The notes under the pieces: model-generated | The model's database searches: none | What the model was told of the DNA's origin: nothing | What the model saw: the letters and a program-made list of their open reading frames with translations, nothing else | From: Allomuricauda sp. ARW1Y1 | GTDB lineage: Bacteria; Bacteroidota; Bacteroidia; Flavobacteriales; Flavobacteriaceae | DNA: 64,000 nt | Reading direction: 5' to 3' | NCBI RefSeq assembly: GCF_013407935.1 | Contig: NZ_JACBZU010000002.1 | Location: 620,001 to 684,000 of the forward strand | In this document: piece by piece, positions 32,995 to 42,702 of the stretch | Layout of the letters: every line of letters begins with the position of its first letter | How positions within the stretch are numbered: the stretch's first letter is position 1 | Translations under genes and position numbers: made by a program

Positions 32995-34245
32995 ATGAAT
33001 GTCGCCCAAAAAGTACTAATCTATTTTTTTATGTATGTGCTGGCATCGCTGGCCAATACATTATTTGCCCAATCAAAGGAAGATATTGACTGGAAAAAGG
33101 ACCTTTCAATATATAAGTCTTCGTTGGAAGAAAAACATATTAACCTGTACCATTCGATTACGGAAGAAGAATTCGCAAAGGATTGGAACCGTATATATGA
33201 TAGTGTAGCAGTCTTGAATGATTTCGATATCACGGTAAGATTAATGCGTTTAACACGACGTATAAATGATGGCCATACGGCTGTATCCTTAAGGAATGTC
33301 CCCTTACATCGATTTCTTTTCGAAGTGGAATATATTGACAATCATTGGAGGGTGGTCAAAGCCAGTAAAGTGTATGAGGACCTATTGAAGCTTACCTTGG
33401 CAGGGATTGATGGTGTTCCCATCGAAAAGATTGCGAGCAAAGTCGCCAAGACAGCACAATTTGTGGAAAACGAATACTCACAAGTCATCAGAACAGGAAG
33501 TTATATGAACATCAGTGAGTTGCTCTTCGCACTTGGCATTATCCAAAACCAGCAAAAGGCAGTCTTCACATTTGTAGACCCAAATAATAAGGAAGTAAAA
33601 TTAACCTTGGAAGCTTTAGATGAAGCGGTTTACAACAAAACAACGGATTTTGTTCATGTAAGCGGTGGAGTGCCAGAAATCACAAAACCAAAAAACGCCA
33701 AATTTCCCTATTTATGGTACGTGCCCATTGAAGGCACCAAGGCGGTCTATATCAATTTTGAAAGCTATCCAACCTTTGAGGAAATGCAAGGCTTTGGGGA
33801 AGAACTGATGGGCTATATTTCGGCGAACCAGATAAAACAAGTGGTGATAGATATGCGCCACAATGGTGGCGGCGACCTGTATGTCGGGGTGATATTGGCC
33901 TATGCCCTGAACCTTGCGGATTCCATAGACTGGGAAAACGGGGTATTTGTATTGACAAGTAATCGAACTTTTTCCGCAGGAACGAGCAATGCGGCTCTGT
34001 TCAAACAATTATTGAATGCAAAAATTGTGGGCCAGCCTACAGGTTCCAATCCAAATGGATACCAAGACATGGACAGTTTTATGCTTCCTGGCTCCAAATT
34101 GACCATCACCTATTCGAAAAGGCTTTTTCGTTTATCAAATCAAGAAAATACCGCTCTACAACCAGATATGATCATCAATCAACAAGAGCAACATTTCTTG
34201 GAGGGAACCGATACGGTTTTAAAACAATTGATTGAACGGTTGTAA
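32995..34245 (+). CDS. Secreted S41-family-like peptidase
   Basis: 416 residues, N-terminal signal/anchor (about 1-25). RRINDGHTAVS in the first third and VVIDMRHNGGGD, then TSNRTFSAGTSNAALF in the last half are S41 (tail-specific protease/TSPc) motifs, with the probable catalytic Ser in SAGTSN. No clear PDZ. It starts 4 bp after the hydrolase. Probably processes peptides in the periplasm. Last gene of operon B. Confidence 0.85.
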   Translation: MNVAQKVLIYFFMYVLASLANTLFAQSKEDIDWKKDLSIYKSSLEEKHINLYHSITEEEFAKDWNRIYDSVAVLNDFDITVRLMRLTRRINDGHTAVSLRNVPLHRFLFEVEYIDNHWRVVKASKVYEDLLKLTLAGIDGVPIEKIASKVAKTAQFVENEYSQVIRTGSYMNISELLFALGIIQNQQKAVFTFVDPNNKEVKLTLEALDEAVYNKTTDFVHVSGGVPEITKPKNAKFPYLWYVPIEGTKAVYINFESYPTFEEMQGFGEELMGYISANQIKQVVIDMRHNGGGDLYVGVILAYALNLADSIDWENGVFVLTSNRTFSAGTSNAALFKQLLNAKIVGQPTGSNPNGYQDMDSFMLPGSKLTITYSKRLFRLSNQENTALQPDMIINQQEQHFLEGTDTVLKQLIERL

Positions 34246-34463
34246 CGGCATGGCAAACGGTATTTGTACCAAGTGAAACCATCCTACAACCAATCTTTGT
34301 CAACAGCATTTTTCTTCAAGCATCAGGTTATAAGCATTTTATAATAGAGATTATTTCTTTAAATTCAACTAATCCGAATATGGAAGTCATTAATTTATAA
34401 AGAATCACATCATCAAATTCTCAAGAATATATCCAGGTATATTGACGCTAAGGACGTGGAACC

Positions 34464-34484
34464 ATCCTGCCGCGGTCACGAATA
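34464..34484 (+). repeat. Direct repeat R3, identical to R1
   Basis: 21 bp the same as 25,481-25,501, in the gap between operon B and the convergent DsrE-like gene. A GGGTTCAACCCC palindrome follows at 34,486, much like a tRNA T-arm. Confidence 0.6.
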
Positions 34485-34502
34485 TGGGTTCAACCCCATC
34501 TG

Positions 34503-34943
34503 CTAATAGGTCAGCGTATTATACCCTCTTGCCTGCAACTGTAACATTCGAATGGAAGCTGTTTCCACGGGAATCAGGCCCGGAATAAGTTCGTCCGCGC
34601 TAACACCTAATTTCGACATGGCAACGCTACATACGCTTACCCGCACCTTATCCTTATACTTTTGATACAAGGACTCCAGTTCAGAACCTTTCTTCAGCTG
34701 CAAGACCACCTTGCCCTTTACAACAATTTCATAGTCGGTAATGGTCACACCGTTTACTTCCAATGTATCGTACATAGACAAAACACCCCTAAAATGTCGC
34801 TCTTCGGTTAAAACAAAGGCATATTGGGTCGTTTTTTGAAGGTCGGATACCACCTCGGCACTCAGTTGTTGCTGACCGGACACTTGATTCGTGGCAAAAA
34901 CCAACATCAAAAGGAAAAATGAACAATGGCGTAAGTACTTCAT
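34503..34943 (-). CDS. Secreted DsrE-like protein
   Basis: 146 residues, signal at 1-23. The fold pattern (short strands, VRVSVCSVAMSKLGVSADELIPG, then SIRMLQLQARGYNTLTY) is that of the DsrE/DsrF superfamily; the Cys in VCSVAM is the place of the sulfur-carrying Cys. Last gene of the TonB receptor operon. A periplasmic sulfur-relay or redox role is likely but not shown. Confidence 0.75.
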   Translation of the reverse strand: MKYLRHCSFFLLMLVFATNQVSGQQQLSAEVVSDLQKTTQYAFVLTEERHFRGVLSMYDTLEVNGVTITDYEIVVKGKVVLQLKKGSELESLYQKYKDKVRVSVCSVAMSKLGVSADELIPGLIPVETASIRMLQLQARGYNTLTY

Positions 34944-34964
34944 CGGATGATATATGAATTTAGG

Positions 34965-36734
34965 TTATTGGCTGTCATCTTGCACCAGAATGGTCTCATA
35001 CACCGAAATCGGCTTTCCGTAGCTGGTGAATCCATCCAAAACTACTTCAAATTCCCCGGAAAGGTCCGAAGTGTAGAACTCAAACTGCAGCTCCGCATCC
35101 GAAATCTCCACCTGTGGTTCCCATAAGAGAATCCGTCTGTAGTCGGGGATATGATTTTGGTCGCTTTCTTCGACGCCGTAGCGTTGTTCAAAATAATTTT
35201 TTTGCGGCTGGGCCTTTTTTATGGGCACATTGATCCCATATTCTGGGGTGTACTCTTCAAAATAATCGCCCGCAATGGTCTTGACCGACATAATCCCTTG
35301 GTAATCCTTGCCCGCCATCACAAACTGATCAGGAACGGTACTGATGGATTCAATTTTACGGGCATCAAAGTTCTTTATCTTTTCATGGTCGGGAATATAT
35401 ACCCCATCGATCAGCACAATGGCCGGGTAACTATTGGCCTCCTCGGTATACTTCTCAAAATCCTGTGCAATCCGGATATAATCACTGCCACTACTACTGT
35501 TCCTGTAGCCTGCTAAATTAAAGACTTCCACTAAGGTTTCCTGAAAGGTGGGGAAACGTGTATAATCGTCCAAATAAATGGTATTGGGTATTCCCCCATC
35601 AAAAGGGTCTACAGGGTCTCCCAAAAGAACGGAATCCGGTTTTGCAGAAAAGAACTGGTTTTCCAGTTGATTGTAAATACTGCGCTTTTTTATCGCTTCA
35701 ATAGCACTGGATTGTAAGCGAAAATCACCAAATACAAGTCCCGAAGCATCCAGATTCGGCAAGGTACCGAAGGATACCCGAACATCCTGTGTATGATCGG
35801 TGGGCTGGATAATGGCCCTGTCCTGCTTATAGTCCTTTCTCAGATAGGTATAAAAGCTCCCCTGTGCATCGGTGGTGGCGAATTTGAGCAAGAAACCCTC
35901 ACCCGGCACGGAAACCACTATTTTGGCATCGGGCAATGGGTTCCCCTGTGGGTCGGTCACCTTGCCGAACAAGAGTTCCCCGCGCTGCTCGGGCAGGAAA
36001 AGACTGTCGCCCACCTTCTTGTCCAGCTCGCCCTTCACATCAAAATAGGAACGGGCATAGGAAATGGCGTTTTCGGCCGGCCCTGTTCTGATTTCATCCT
36101 TTTTTCGAACCTTTAAGGTGTAAGTCCCATGACCCAGCTTGGCCTTGTAGTTAACCAACTGTAAACTGACTTTTGTTCGGGTGCCCACCCTTTTTTCTGA
36201 CAGTTTTATCTGCACCATGGAGGAATCCACAGGTCGTGTTGTTTCTATAACGCGCCTTTCCTCTTCCAAGGAAGTGGACATCAGTTGTGACTGATCTTGT
36301 TGGTAGGGGTTGATGATGACCAGATCATCCTTGAAGACCTGTTCCAATCCGTTGTTCTTCATCCATTGGGTATACCCTAACAGTTTGTAGTTTCCCGAAG
36401 GAACATCGGTGTTGACAAAAAAGTCGCCGTGGGACAGGCCATTCTGCAACCGCACCTTTTGTTCCAGCACGTATTCCCCTTTTTGATTGACCAAGGCCAC
36501 GTAGCCTGTAAAACTGATGTCACTGGCCCGGTTGTTCTGCGCATTAAAACAATAAAAAGCATAATGCAGATACTCTCCCGTAAACACGATGGGGCCTGTA
36601 TGGTGCAGATAGACCTTTTCCTGCGGCAGACTTTTGAGATTATTTAATTCTTCCACACTGCCTATGACATATTGTGCCTTGACTTGAAAGGCCAAGGATG
36701 CGATAACCCAAAAAAGTATCCATTGTGTTTTCAT
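34965..36734 (-). CDS. Large secreted protein of the TonB receptor operon (carboxypeptidase-regulatory-like domain)
   Basis: 589 residues from the ATG at 36,734, which begins a good signal peptide (MKTQWILFWVIASLAF). An ATG at 36,758 would overlap the upstream gene. The N-terminal third is macroglobulin/MG2-like (QEKVYLHHTGPIVFTGEYL). A regulatory beta domain follows (GKVTDPQGNPLPDAKIVV), then a region with a Plug-like look. Such proteins occur after DUF4249 genes in Flavobacteriia. Envelope role, ligand unknown. Confidence 0.7.
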   Translation of the reverse strand: MKTQWILFWVIASLAFQVKAQYVIGSVEELNNLKSLPQEKVYLHHTGPIVFTGEYLHYAFYCFNAQNNRASDISFTGYVALVNQKGEYVLEQKVRLQNGLSHGDFFVNTDVPSGNYKLLGYTQWMKNNGLEQVFKDDLVIINPYQQDQSQLMSTSLEEERRVIETTRPVDSSMVQIKLSEKRVGTRTKVSLQLVNYKAKLGHGTYTLKVRKKDEIRTGPAENAISYARSYFDVKGELDKKVGDSLFLPEQRGELLFGKVTDPQGNPLPDAKIVVSVPGEGFLLKFATTDAQGSFYTYLRKDYKQDRAIIQPTDHTQDVRVSFGTLPNLDASGLVFGDFRLQSSAIEAIKKRSIYNQLENQFFSAKPDSVLLGDPVDPFDGGIPNTIYLDDYTRFPTFQETLVEVFNLAGYRNSSSGSDYIRIAQDFEKYTEEANSYPAIVLIDGVYIPDHEKIKNFDARKIESISTVPDQFVMAGKDYQGIMSVKTIAGDYFEEYTPEYGINVPIKKAQPQKNYFEQRYGVEESDQNHIPDYRRILLWEPQVEISDAELQFEFYTSDLSGEFEVVLDGFTSYGKPISVYETILVQDDSQ

Positions 36735-36745
36735 AATCTTCGCGG

Positions 36746-38077
36746 TTATTCTATCCAAAAATCAGGTTCAACATTACTGCCCAACAGTGTGCAGTCACCG
36801 CATATCCGTGGAACCACCACATAATCGCTGGGACAGGACGCGAAGGGCACCAAGGCTTCATCATAGGTTGAAAAATAGCTGATGGTTCCCAGATCTACTC
36901 TTTCTATAATAGATAGCGGACATGGATTGGGCCCCGGATTTTGACTACAATAGGAAGGATGTGACTCCGGTGGGGATTGATAAACACAATTGAACGGAAA
37001 TTCCGGAAGCTCATCGTCAGGGAAAAAATCTTCAAAATTAAAGAACAACCGCTGGTCCGATACCCCAACGGCACTTACATAGCCCAATACATTCTCGGTG
37101 GTCCCGTCCTTTCGGAACACATTGGCATAAATGGCCCCGGGCTGTACCTGGGAAAATATATTTTCCGATTGTGAAAAATTGTTCAGATTGGAGTAAAAGG
37201 AAAAGGCATCGGCAGATTGTACCTGCTGCTGCACCAGAATACTGTAACGTTCCGAAATGATAAAATTATCCTTTCCGATAAAACGGACCATATGTTTGGA
37301 TATATCACCTCCTGGATTGCCAGCAGTACTTAACTGTATAATGGTGTTGGACGCAACGGTATTGTAGCAAACCCTATTTTCCACTTCCTTGGGTACGACC
37401 GATAGATTATAAGTAGGACTGGGCAATGCACACGGGTCATAATCCGTTAACCTGAACTCGTTAGCCGACCAAAGTGGTGATACGATTTTATAGGTTTCCT
37501 CATAAGCGTACCTGTAAAACTGGGTATCGCCTTCTCGTGGTTCACTGTCCACATAAATGGCAATGCCCTCTTCCCCGTTGTCATTGGTGGCCCTTTCCGC
37601 ATATAGATTGGTCAATTCGGACCTTCCTGGAACCGTAATAGGGTCCGATGCATACTCGTTTCCATTTCGGGTTATGATCTCTAAGGTATAATCGGTCCCC
37701 AATTGCAGCGCGAAAGCTTGGTCGGACTGGTACAGGCCAGCTTCACTCTCAAAAAAATCATATGTCGTTCCATCATCGCCGAAAAGGCGCACTGTGGCCC
37801 CGCTTTCCGCATCCACGGAATCCCTAGTGCCCCTGCCAAGGGGAACATTCGGGTTGTAAATCGTATCTGTCTCCAAATCCAAGCGTTGGCTGCTCCTGCT
37901 CAGAAATACTTTTTGGTTGATGACCTCATCGGTAAGAACAGCCTCTATGACCAGAGGAGGTGCCTCCTCATCATTGCCCAAGGACTCGATCTCCAATTCG
38001 TCCACACAGGCACCCAAAAGCAACAAAGGAACCCAGCTCAACATGATTCGATATATGATCTTAGCGCGATTCATCAA
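36746..38077 (-). CDS. DUF4249 family lipoprotein
   Basis: 443 residues, lipoprotein signal ending at about Cys24 (LLLLGACVDELEIESL). DUF4249 phrases are visible: PPLVIEAVLTDEVINQKVFLSRS at the start, a Cys-rich C-terminal part. Overlaps the TonB receptor stop by 4 bp. DUF4249 lipoproteins are the usual partners of this receptor type at the outer membrane. Substrate unknown. Confidence 0.85.
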   Translation of the reverse strand: MMNRAKIIYRIMLSWVPLLLLGACVDELEIESLGNDEEAPPLVIEAVLTDEVINQKVFLSRSSQRLDLETDTIYNPNVPLGRGTRDSVDAESGATVRLFGDDGTTYDFFESEAGLYQSDQAFALQLGTDYTLEIITRNGNEYASDPITVPGRSELTNLYAERATNDNGEEGIAIYVDSEPREGDTQFYRYAYEETYKIVSPLWSANEFRLTDYDPCALPSPTYNLSVVPKEVENRVCYNTVASNTIIQLSTAGNPGGDISKHMVRFIGKDNFIISERYSILVQQQVQSADAFSFYSNLNNFSQSENIFSQVQPGAIYANVFRKDGTTENVLGYVSAVGVSDQRLFFNFEDFFPDDELPEFPFNCVYQSPPESHPSYCSQNPGPNPCPLSIIERVDLGTISYFSTYDEALVPFASCPSDYVVVPRICGDCTLLGSNVEPDFWIE

Positions 38078-40866
38078 AACTTGAAATTATAGGTTATGGA
38101 GGGAATGGGCATGGCAAAAATGGAGCTTTGCAGGGCCTTTACCTCCCCGTTTTCGGTCACAAAAAATACGGAATATGGATTGTTCCTGCCCAGCACGTTG
38201 TACACCTGAATGGTGATAAAACTGTGGGCCAACTTGTTCTTTTTATGGTTGCCCTCAATATTGATGCCCAGGTCCAAACGGTAGTAATCGGGTATCCTGA
38301 ACGCATTCCGATCGCTGAAAGCCACAAAGTCGGCATTGTTGAACCTAAAGGTTCCCACCGGAAAGGTCACCGGACGCCCGGTCTGATAGGCAAAGTTCAT
38401 CGAAACGCTGTACCTCCGGGTAAACTTATAGTTGGCGATGATGCTCAGGTCGTGGGGCTTGTCAAAATTGGACGGAAAAAACTCGCCGTCATTGATGCGC
38501 TCCTCAGGAGTACTGCCATCGAACCGATATTTGGAACGGGAGTAGGTATAACTGAGCCACCCATTGAAATCACCACGGTTTTTCCGCAACAGGAATTCGA
38601 CACCGTAGGCTTTCCCCTGGCCTTGGAGCACCTCGGTCTCCACATTCTCGTTCAGCAAAAGGTCGGCTCCCGTTTTAAAGTCCAGCACGTCCTCCATACG
38701 CTTGTAATATCCCTCCAGGCTGAGTTCGTACATATTGTCGTTGAAGTTTTTGAAGAATCCCAAGGTGGCCTGATATCCCCTTTGGGGCGCTATGTTCAGG
38801 TCCGATAGTTTCCATGTATCGATGGGCGATACCGTGGTATTGTTGGACAGCGTATGTATAAACTGATAGGAATTGTTGAAGCTGGTCTTTACCGAAAAAT
38901 CGTCCGTTATCAAGTACCGTGCGGAAAACCGTGCCTCTGGCCCGCCATAGGTTTCAATGAATTCTCCTGAGCCGTAGGATATCGTGTCCTGAACGGTGGA
39001 CCGGTTTCGTGGGGCACCATCTTGATAGGTATTTTGAGTTCCTTCGCCCAAGGCCGCATAAAAGGCATAGCGCACCCCGACGTTGAACAACAGCCTGTCC
39101 GATGCCCGGAACTCGTCCCCAATAAATAGAGCGCCCTCCAGAGCCTGCTCCCTGTCTATGGAAACGGGGGCTATATTGGAATTCTCCCCTGATGGCCTCA
39201 CATCGCCCGGCAGTGAGGAATAAAATTTTGCCGAAAGACCATAATCCAACGTATGGGCACTGTTCAATCGGGTATTCAGTTTGTACCTGAGCTCGGATTC
39301 GTTGATGGTATAGTCCAGCTCAAAGTTCCCGTTCCCTTCGCCTTCGTAGTCAATCCCAAAATTATAGCTGCTAAAGCTTCCCGTAAGTACCCCAGTGGTG
39401 TTCTGGTTGAGCTTGTGCGCCCAGCGGAGCGAGCCCAATCGGTTGCTGTAATTGTACAAGGAATCGGAAGTGATGCTGAAATTGTCACGGCTGTAGTAAG
39501 CGGTGCCCCTGATCTCGCTGTTCTCGTTGAACTTATGGTGGTATTTAACGATGCCGTCAAAGAAAGAGGCTTCGCTGTTGCTCAATGACTCTTCGTCCAA
39601 GGACCTCAATATCCAATCGGCATACACGCCCCTGCCTCCTATCACCAGGGAAGAGACGTCCTTTTTCAATGGAATCTCCAGGGCTAGGTTTCCGGTCACG
39701 GGCCCAATGGAGCCCTCCCCTGATATTTTTTCGGTATTCCCGTTCTTGGTCTCGATATCCAGCACGGAGGAAAGCCTTCCCCCGAACTCCATGGGCGCGG
39801 CGCCCTTGTAGATGTTCACCTTTTCGGTGGTGAACGGATTGAGTGCCTGAAAAATGCCAAAAAAATGGGTGGGGTTGTACAGCACCGCATCGTCCAGCAG
39901 CACTAGGTTCTGATCGGTCTTGCCCCCTCTTACGTTCAGGCCCGTGGCCCCCTCGCCTGCCGATGATATGCCGGGAAGTGCCTTGGCCACTTCCAAAATG
40001 TTTCTTTCCCCGAGCACCAACGGAATGTCCTTGGCTTCTTCGGAGTTGATTTCCTCGCTGCCCGAAATGGCATCCTCCACGTTGCTCACCGCATCGGCCT
40101 CCACCACCACCTCTTCCAACTGTTCCAAACTTTCCTGTAGCACAAAATCCAAGGTGCCATCGTTGTACATGATCACCTCGCGCTCCGAATCCTGGATTCC
40201 CATCGCACTGGTGGAGACCAGATTGTATCCTGCGGGAAGTTCCAGTTCATAGGCCCCACGTTCATCGGTCACGGCCACTCGTCCGCCGCTCCTTATGGCA
40301 AGGTCCGGGATGGGCGCACCATTTTCCGCATTGAGCACACGGCCCGATAAGCGGTAGCTCGACCTCAGGTCCCGTTCGTCAGCACGCCCCACACGGGCAA
40401 CGGGCAATTGTTGTTGCCGTTGTACAACTTCATCCTGAAAAAAGGTCGGGGGCGGAAGGTTGCCCCGGGTCTCGGCGGTCTGGGACTGTAAAATGGTATC
40501 GCTCTGTTGATAGAAACTTAGGGGCAGTTCATCATAAATGATGGTATTCTGCAACAGGAACACCCGTTTTTCTTCTTCCAAGATGTAATAGTTCAATGAT
40601 GTATCGGATAAAAGGGTGTCCAAAATCTCGGATAGGGAAGCGTTGGGGATATTTTCCGGCAGTTCCAACCCATCGATCCAATCTTGGAGATAGAAAAAGG
40701 TATATCCTGATTTTTCCTGTAATTCTTGGAAGAATTCCTGAGGGTTTTGTGTTTCCTGCGAAACACTGATCTCCGTGTTTTGGGAAAACATCGATTGCAC
40801 CATCAAGAAAATGGCAAACCAACTTCCCTTTTTAAAAAAAGAGTACAATTTGATACGAAGTCCCAA
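38074..40866 (-). CDS. TonB-dependent receptor with STN-like and carboxypeptidase-regulatory domains
   Basis: 930 residues. Signal near 1-28, a secretin/TonB N-terminal-like domain (about 35-110), a CarboxypepD_reg-like domain (about 170-240), Plug (about 270-370, ISSAGEGATGLNVRGGKTDQNL) and the 22-strand barrel to the terminal Phe. The STN domain suggests signalling to an anti-sigma factor, but none is adjacent. Outer-membrane import of an unknown ligand. First gene of a four-gene operon. Confidence 0.9.
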   Translation of the reverse strand: MGLRIKLYSFFKKGSWFAIFLMVQSMFSQNTEISVSQETQNPQEFFQELQEKSGYTFFYLQDWIDGLELPENIPNASLSEILDTLLSDTSLNYYILEEEKRVFLLQNTIIYDELPLSFYQQSDTILQSQTAETRGNLPPPTFFQDEVVQRQQQLPVARVGRADERDLRSSYRLSGRVLNAENGAPIPDLAIRSGGRVAVTDERGAYELELPAGYNLVSTSAMGIQDSEREVIMYNDGTLDFVLQESLEQLEEVVVEADAVSNVEDAISGSEEINSEEAKDIPLVLGERNILEVAKALPGISSAGEGATGLNVRGGKTDQNLVLLDDAVLYNPTHFFGIFQALNPFTTEKVNIYKGAAPMEFGGRLSSVLDIETKNGNTEKISGEGSIGPVTGNLALEIPLKKDVSSLVIGGRGVYADWILRSLDEESLSNSEASFFDGIVKYHHKFNENSEIRGTAYYSRDNFSITSDSLYNYSNRLGSLRWAHKLNQNTTGVLTGSFSSYNFGIDYEGEGNGNFELDYTINESELRYKLNTRLNSAHTLDYGLSAKFYSSLPGDVRPSGENSNIAPVSIDREQALEGALFIGDEFRASDRLLFNVGVRYAFYAALGEGTQNTYQDGAPRNRSTVQDTISYGSGEFIETYGGPEARFSARYLITDDFSVKTSFNNSYQFIHTLSNNTTVSPIDTWKLSDLNIAPQRGYQATLGFFKNFNDNMYELSLEGYYKRMEDVLDFKTGADLLLNENVETEVLQGQGKAYGVEFLLRKNRGDFNGWLSYTYSRSKYRFDGSTPEERINDGEFFPSNFDKPHDLSIIANYKFTRRYSVSMNFAYQTGRPVTFPVGTFRFNNADFVAFSDRNAFRIPDYYRLDLGINIEGNHKKNKLAHSFITIQVYNVLGRNNPYSVFFVTENGEVKALQSSIFAMPIPSITYNFKF

Positions 40867-41039
40867 AGAATTATCGAATTAGCTTTGATGAATTTAAAAA
40901 TAAATCAATAAGTTGTTTAATTTAGTTTAGAAAAAATTGAGGATTTCTTTAAAAAATTGAATTTTCACACCTTTTGGACCAAATAATTTAGAAGTTTATC
41001 AAATAGCGCTACTGCATATAGCACCAATCAACCCAACCT

Positions 41040-42647
41040 ATGAAAACAATTCAACTACACTCCCTTTTATGTATCTGCCTTTTGCTTGGACTCCATTCCT
41101 ATTCACAAATTGAGAAAGCACCTCCAAGAGCGGAAGGAGAAGGACCTTGGTCGCAACTCATCATTCGCGGCGTTACGGTAATCGATGGTACCCTGTCCCC
41201 GCCTATTGGTCCCGTGGATATTGTAGTGGAGAACAACCGCATTGCTTCTGTTAAGGTTGTCGGTTTTCCCGGAATGGCGATTGACCCAAAGGGCAGGCCC
41301 AAACTCAAAGAGGGCGGCAAGGAGCTGAATGCCGAAGGCATGTACCTACTACCGGGGTTTGTGGATACCCACGCCCATATTGGCGGGAGTTCGCAAGGTA
41401 CCCCTGCAGAATATGTTTTTAAACTTTGGATGGGCCACGGTATCACGACCATTTGTGATCCTGGTTCGGGAAATGGCATTGATTGGGTGCTGGACCAAAA
41501 AGAAAAAAGCAATAAAAATGAAATCACAGCGCCGCGGATTGAGGCGTATACTTGGTTCGGTAGCAGCTTGACCGGTGAACGCACCAGAGATGATATTACA
41601 ACCCCCGAAGCGGCTCGGGAATGGGTGCGCGCCAATGCCAAAAAAGGTGCGGATGGCATCAAGTTTGGCGGAGGACTGCCCGAGGTCATGACCGCAGCGT
41701 TGGACGAAAACAAAAAATTGGGCCTACGTTCCAAAACACACCATGCCCAACTGTATGTGGGCCGTTGGAACGTGCTGAACAGTGCCCGGGCTGGACTTAC
41801 CTCCATGGAGCACTGGTACGGATTGCCCGAAGCTTTGTTCGACGACAGGACGGTACAGGACTATTCCCTGGATTACAACTACCAAAACGAGCAAGATCGT
41901 TTTGGGGAGGCAGGACAACTATGGGCACAGGCGGCCCAACCGTATTCTGACAAATGGAATGCCGTAATGGATGAGTTGATCTCGTTGGATTTCTCCATCT
42001 CCCCCACCATGGTGATCTACGAAGCCAATCGCGATCTGCAAAGGGCAAGGCGGGCAGAGTGGCATGAGGAATACACCCTTCCCTCCCTTTGGGAATTTTA
42101 TGCACCAAGCAGGCAATCCCATGGTTCCTACTGGCACTATTGGGGCACGGAGCAGGAAATGGACTGGAAAGAAAATTACAGGCTTTGGATGACATTTTTA
42201 AACGAATACAAAAATCGGGGCGGACGTATTACCGTAGGCACCGATGCCGGTTTTATCTACCAATTGTATGGGTTTGCCTACCCACGGGAAATGGAACTTT
42301 TGCGCGAGGCTGGTTTTCATCCGCTGGAAGTAATCAAGGCTGCTACCCTGAACGGTGCCGAAGCACTTGGACTGGAAGATGAGATCGGAACCATTAAAGT
42401 AGGGAAACTGGCAGATTTTGTGATTGTTGAAGAGAATCCGTTGGTCAACCTGAAGGCACTCTATGGTACGGGTGCCATCCAACTGCAAGAAGACAATACG
42501 GTGAAAAGGGTTGGTGGGGTAAAATATACCATTAAAGATGGCATTATTTACGATGCCAAAAAACTATTGGAAGATGTGAAAAAAATCGTGGAAAAGGCGA
42601 AGGCCGAATCCAATTATAAAATTGTACAGCCCGGAATGAAGCCCTAA
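41040..42647 (+). CDS. Secreted amidohydrolase
   Basis: 535 residues, signal at about 1-22. VDTHAHIGGSS carries the H-x-H metal pair, His residues in KTHHAQ and GTDAGF supply the remaining ligands (Asp in the last). Fold of the imidazolonepropionase-like amidohydrolases. It probably cleaves a peptide-like or cyclic amide in the periplasm. Divergent from the TonB receptor operon. Confidence 0.85.
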   Translation: MKTIQLHSLLCICLLLGLHSYSQIEKAPPRAEGEGPWSQLIIRGVTVIDGTLSPPIGPVDIVVENNRIASVKVVGFPGMAIDPKGRPKLKEGGKELNAEGMYLLPGFVDTHAHIGGSSQGTPAEYVFKLWMGHGITTICDPGSGNGIDWVLDQKEKSNKNEITAPRIEAYTWFGSSLTGERTRDDITTPEAAREWVRANAKKGADGIKFGGGLPEVMTAALDENKKLGLRSKTHHAQLYVGRWNVLNSARAGLTSMEHWYGLPEALFDDRTVQDYSLDYNYQNEQDRFGEAGQLWAQAAQPYSDKWNAVMDELISLDFSISPTMVIYEANRDLQRARRAEWHEEYTLPSLWEFYAPSRQSHGSYWHYWGTEQEMDWKENYRLWMTFLNEYKNRGGRITVGTDAGFIYQLYGFAYPREMELLREAGFHPLEVIKAATLNGAEALGLEDEIGTIKVGKLADFVIVEENPLVNLKALYGTGAIQLQEDNTVKRVGGVKYTIKDGIIYDAKKLLEDVKKIVEKAKAESNYKIVQPGMKP

Positions 42648-42670
42648 GGCAATATGCACCAAAAAAATAG

Positions 42671-42699
42671 GCCGTGGACTTTCCCCACGGTCTTTTTTT
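42671..42699 (+). terminator. Intrinsic terminator of the amidohydrolase gene
   Basis: GCCGTGG / CCACGGT stem with a 7-nt loop and a T run. The complementary A run before it may let it work on the minus strand too. Confidence 0.85.
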
Positions 42700-42702
42700 A
42701 TC

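Larger units (their letters stand above)
25481..34484. other. Putative accessory island bounded by 21-bp direct repeats
   Basis: R1 and R3 enclose a regulator and two co-regulated operons (26,060-34,245). No integrase or transposase is inside. The repeats and the prophage at one side suggest acquisition as a unit, but a dispersed intergenic repeat family would give the same picture. Confidence 0.35.

Noticed and set aside
39843..40252. Plus-strand frames opposite the TonB-dependent receptor
   Set aside because: Antisense shadows of a well-supported receptor gene, without start signals or recognisable domains.
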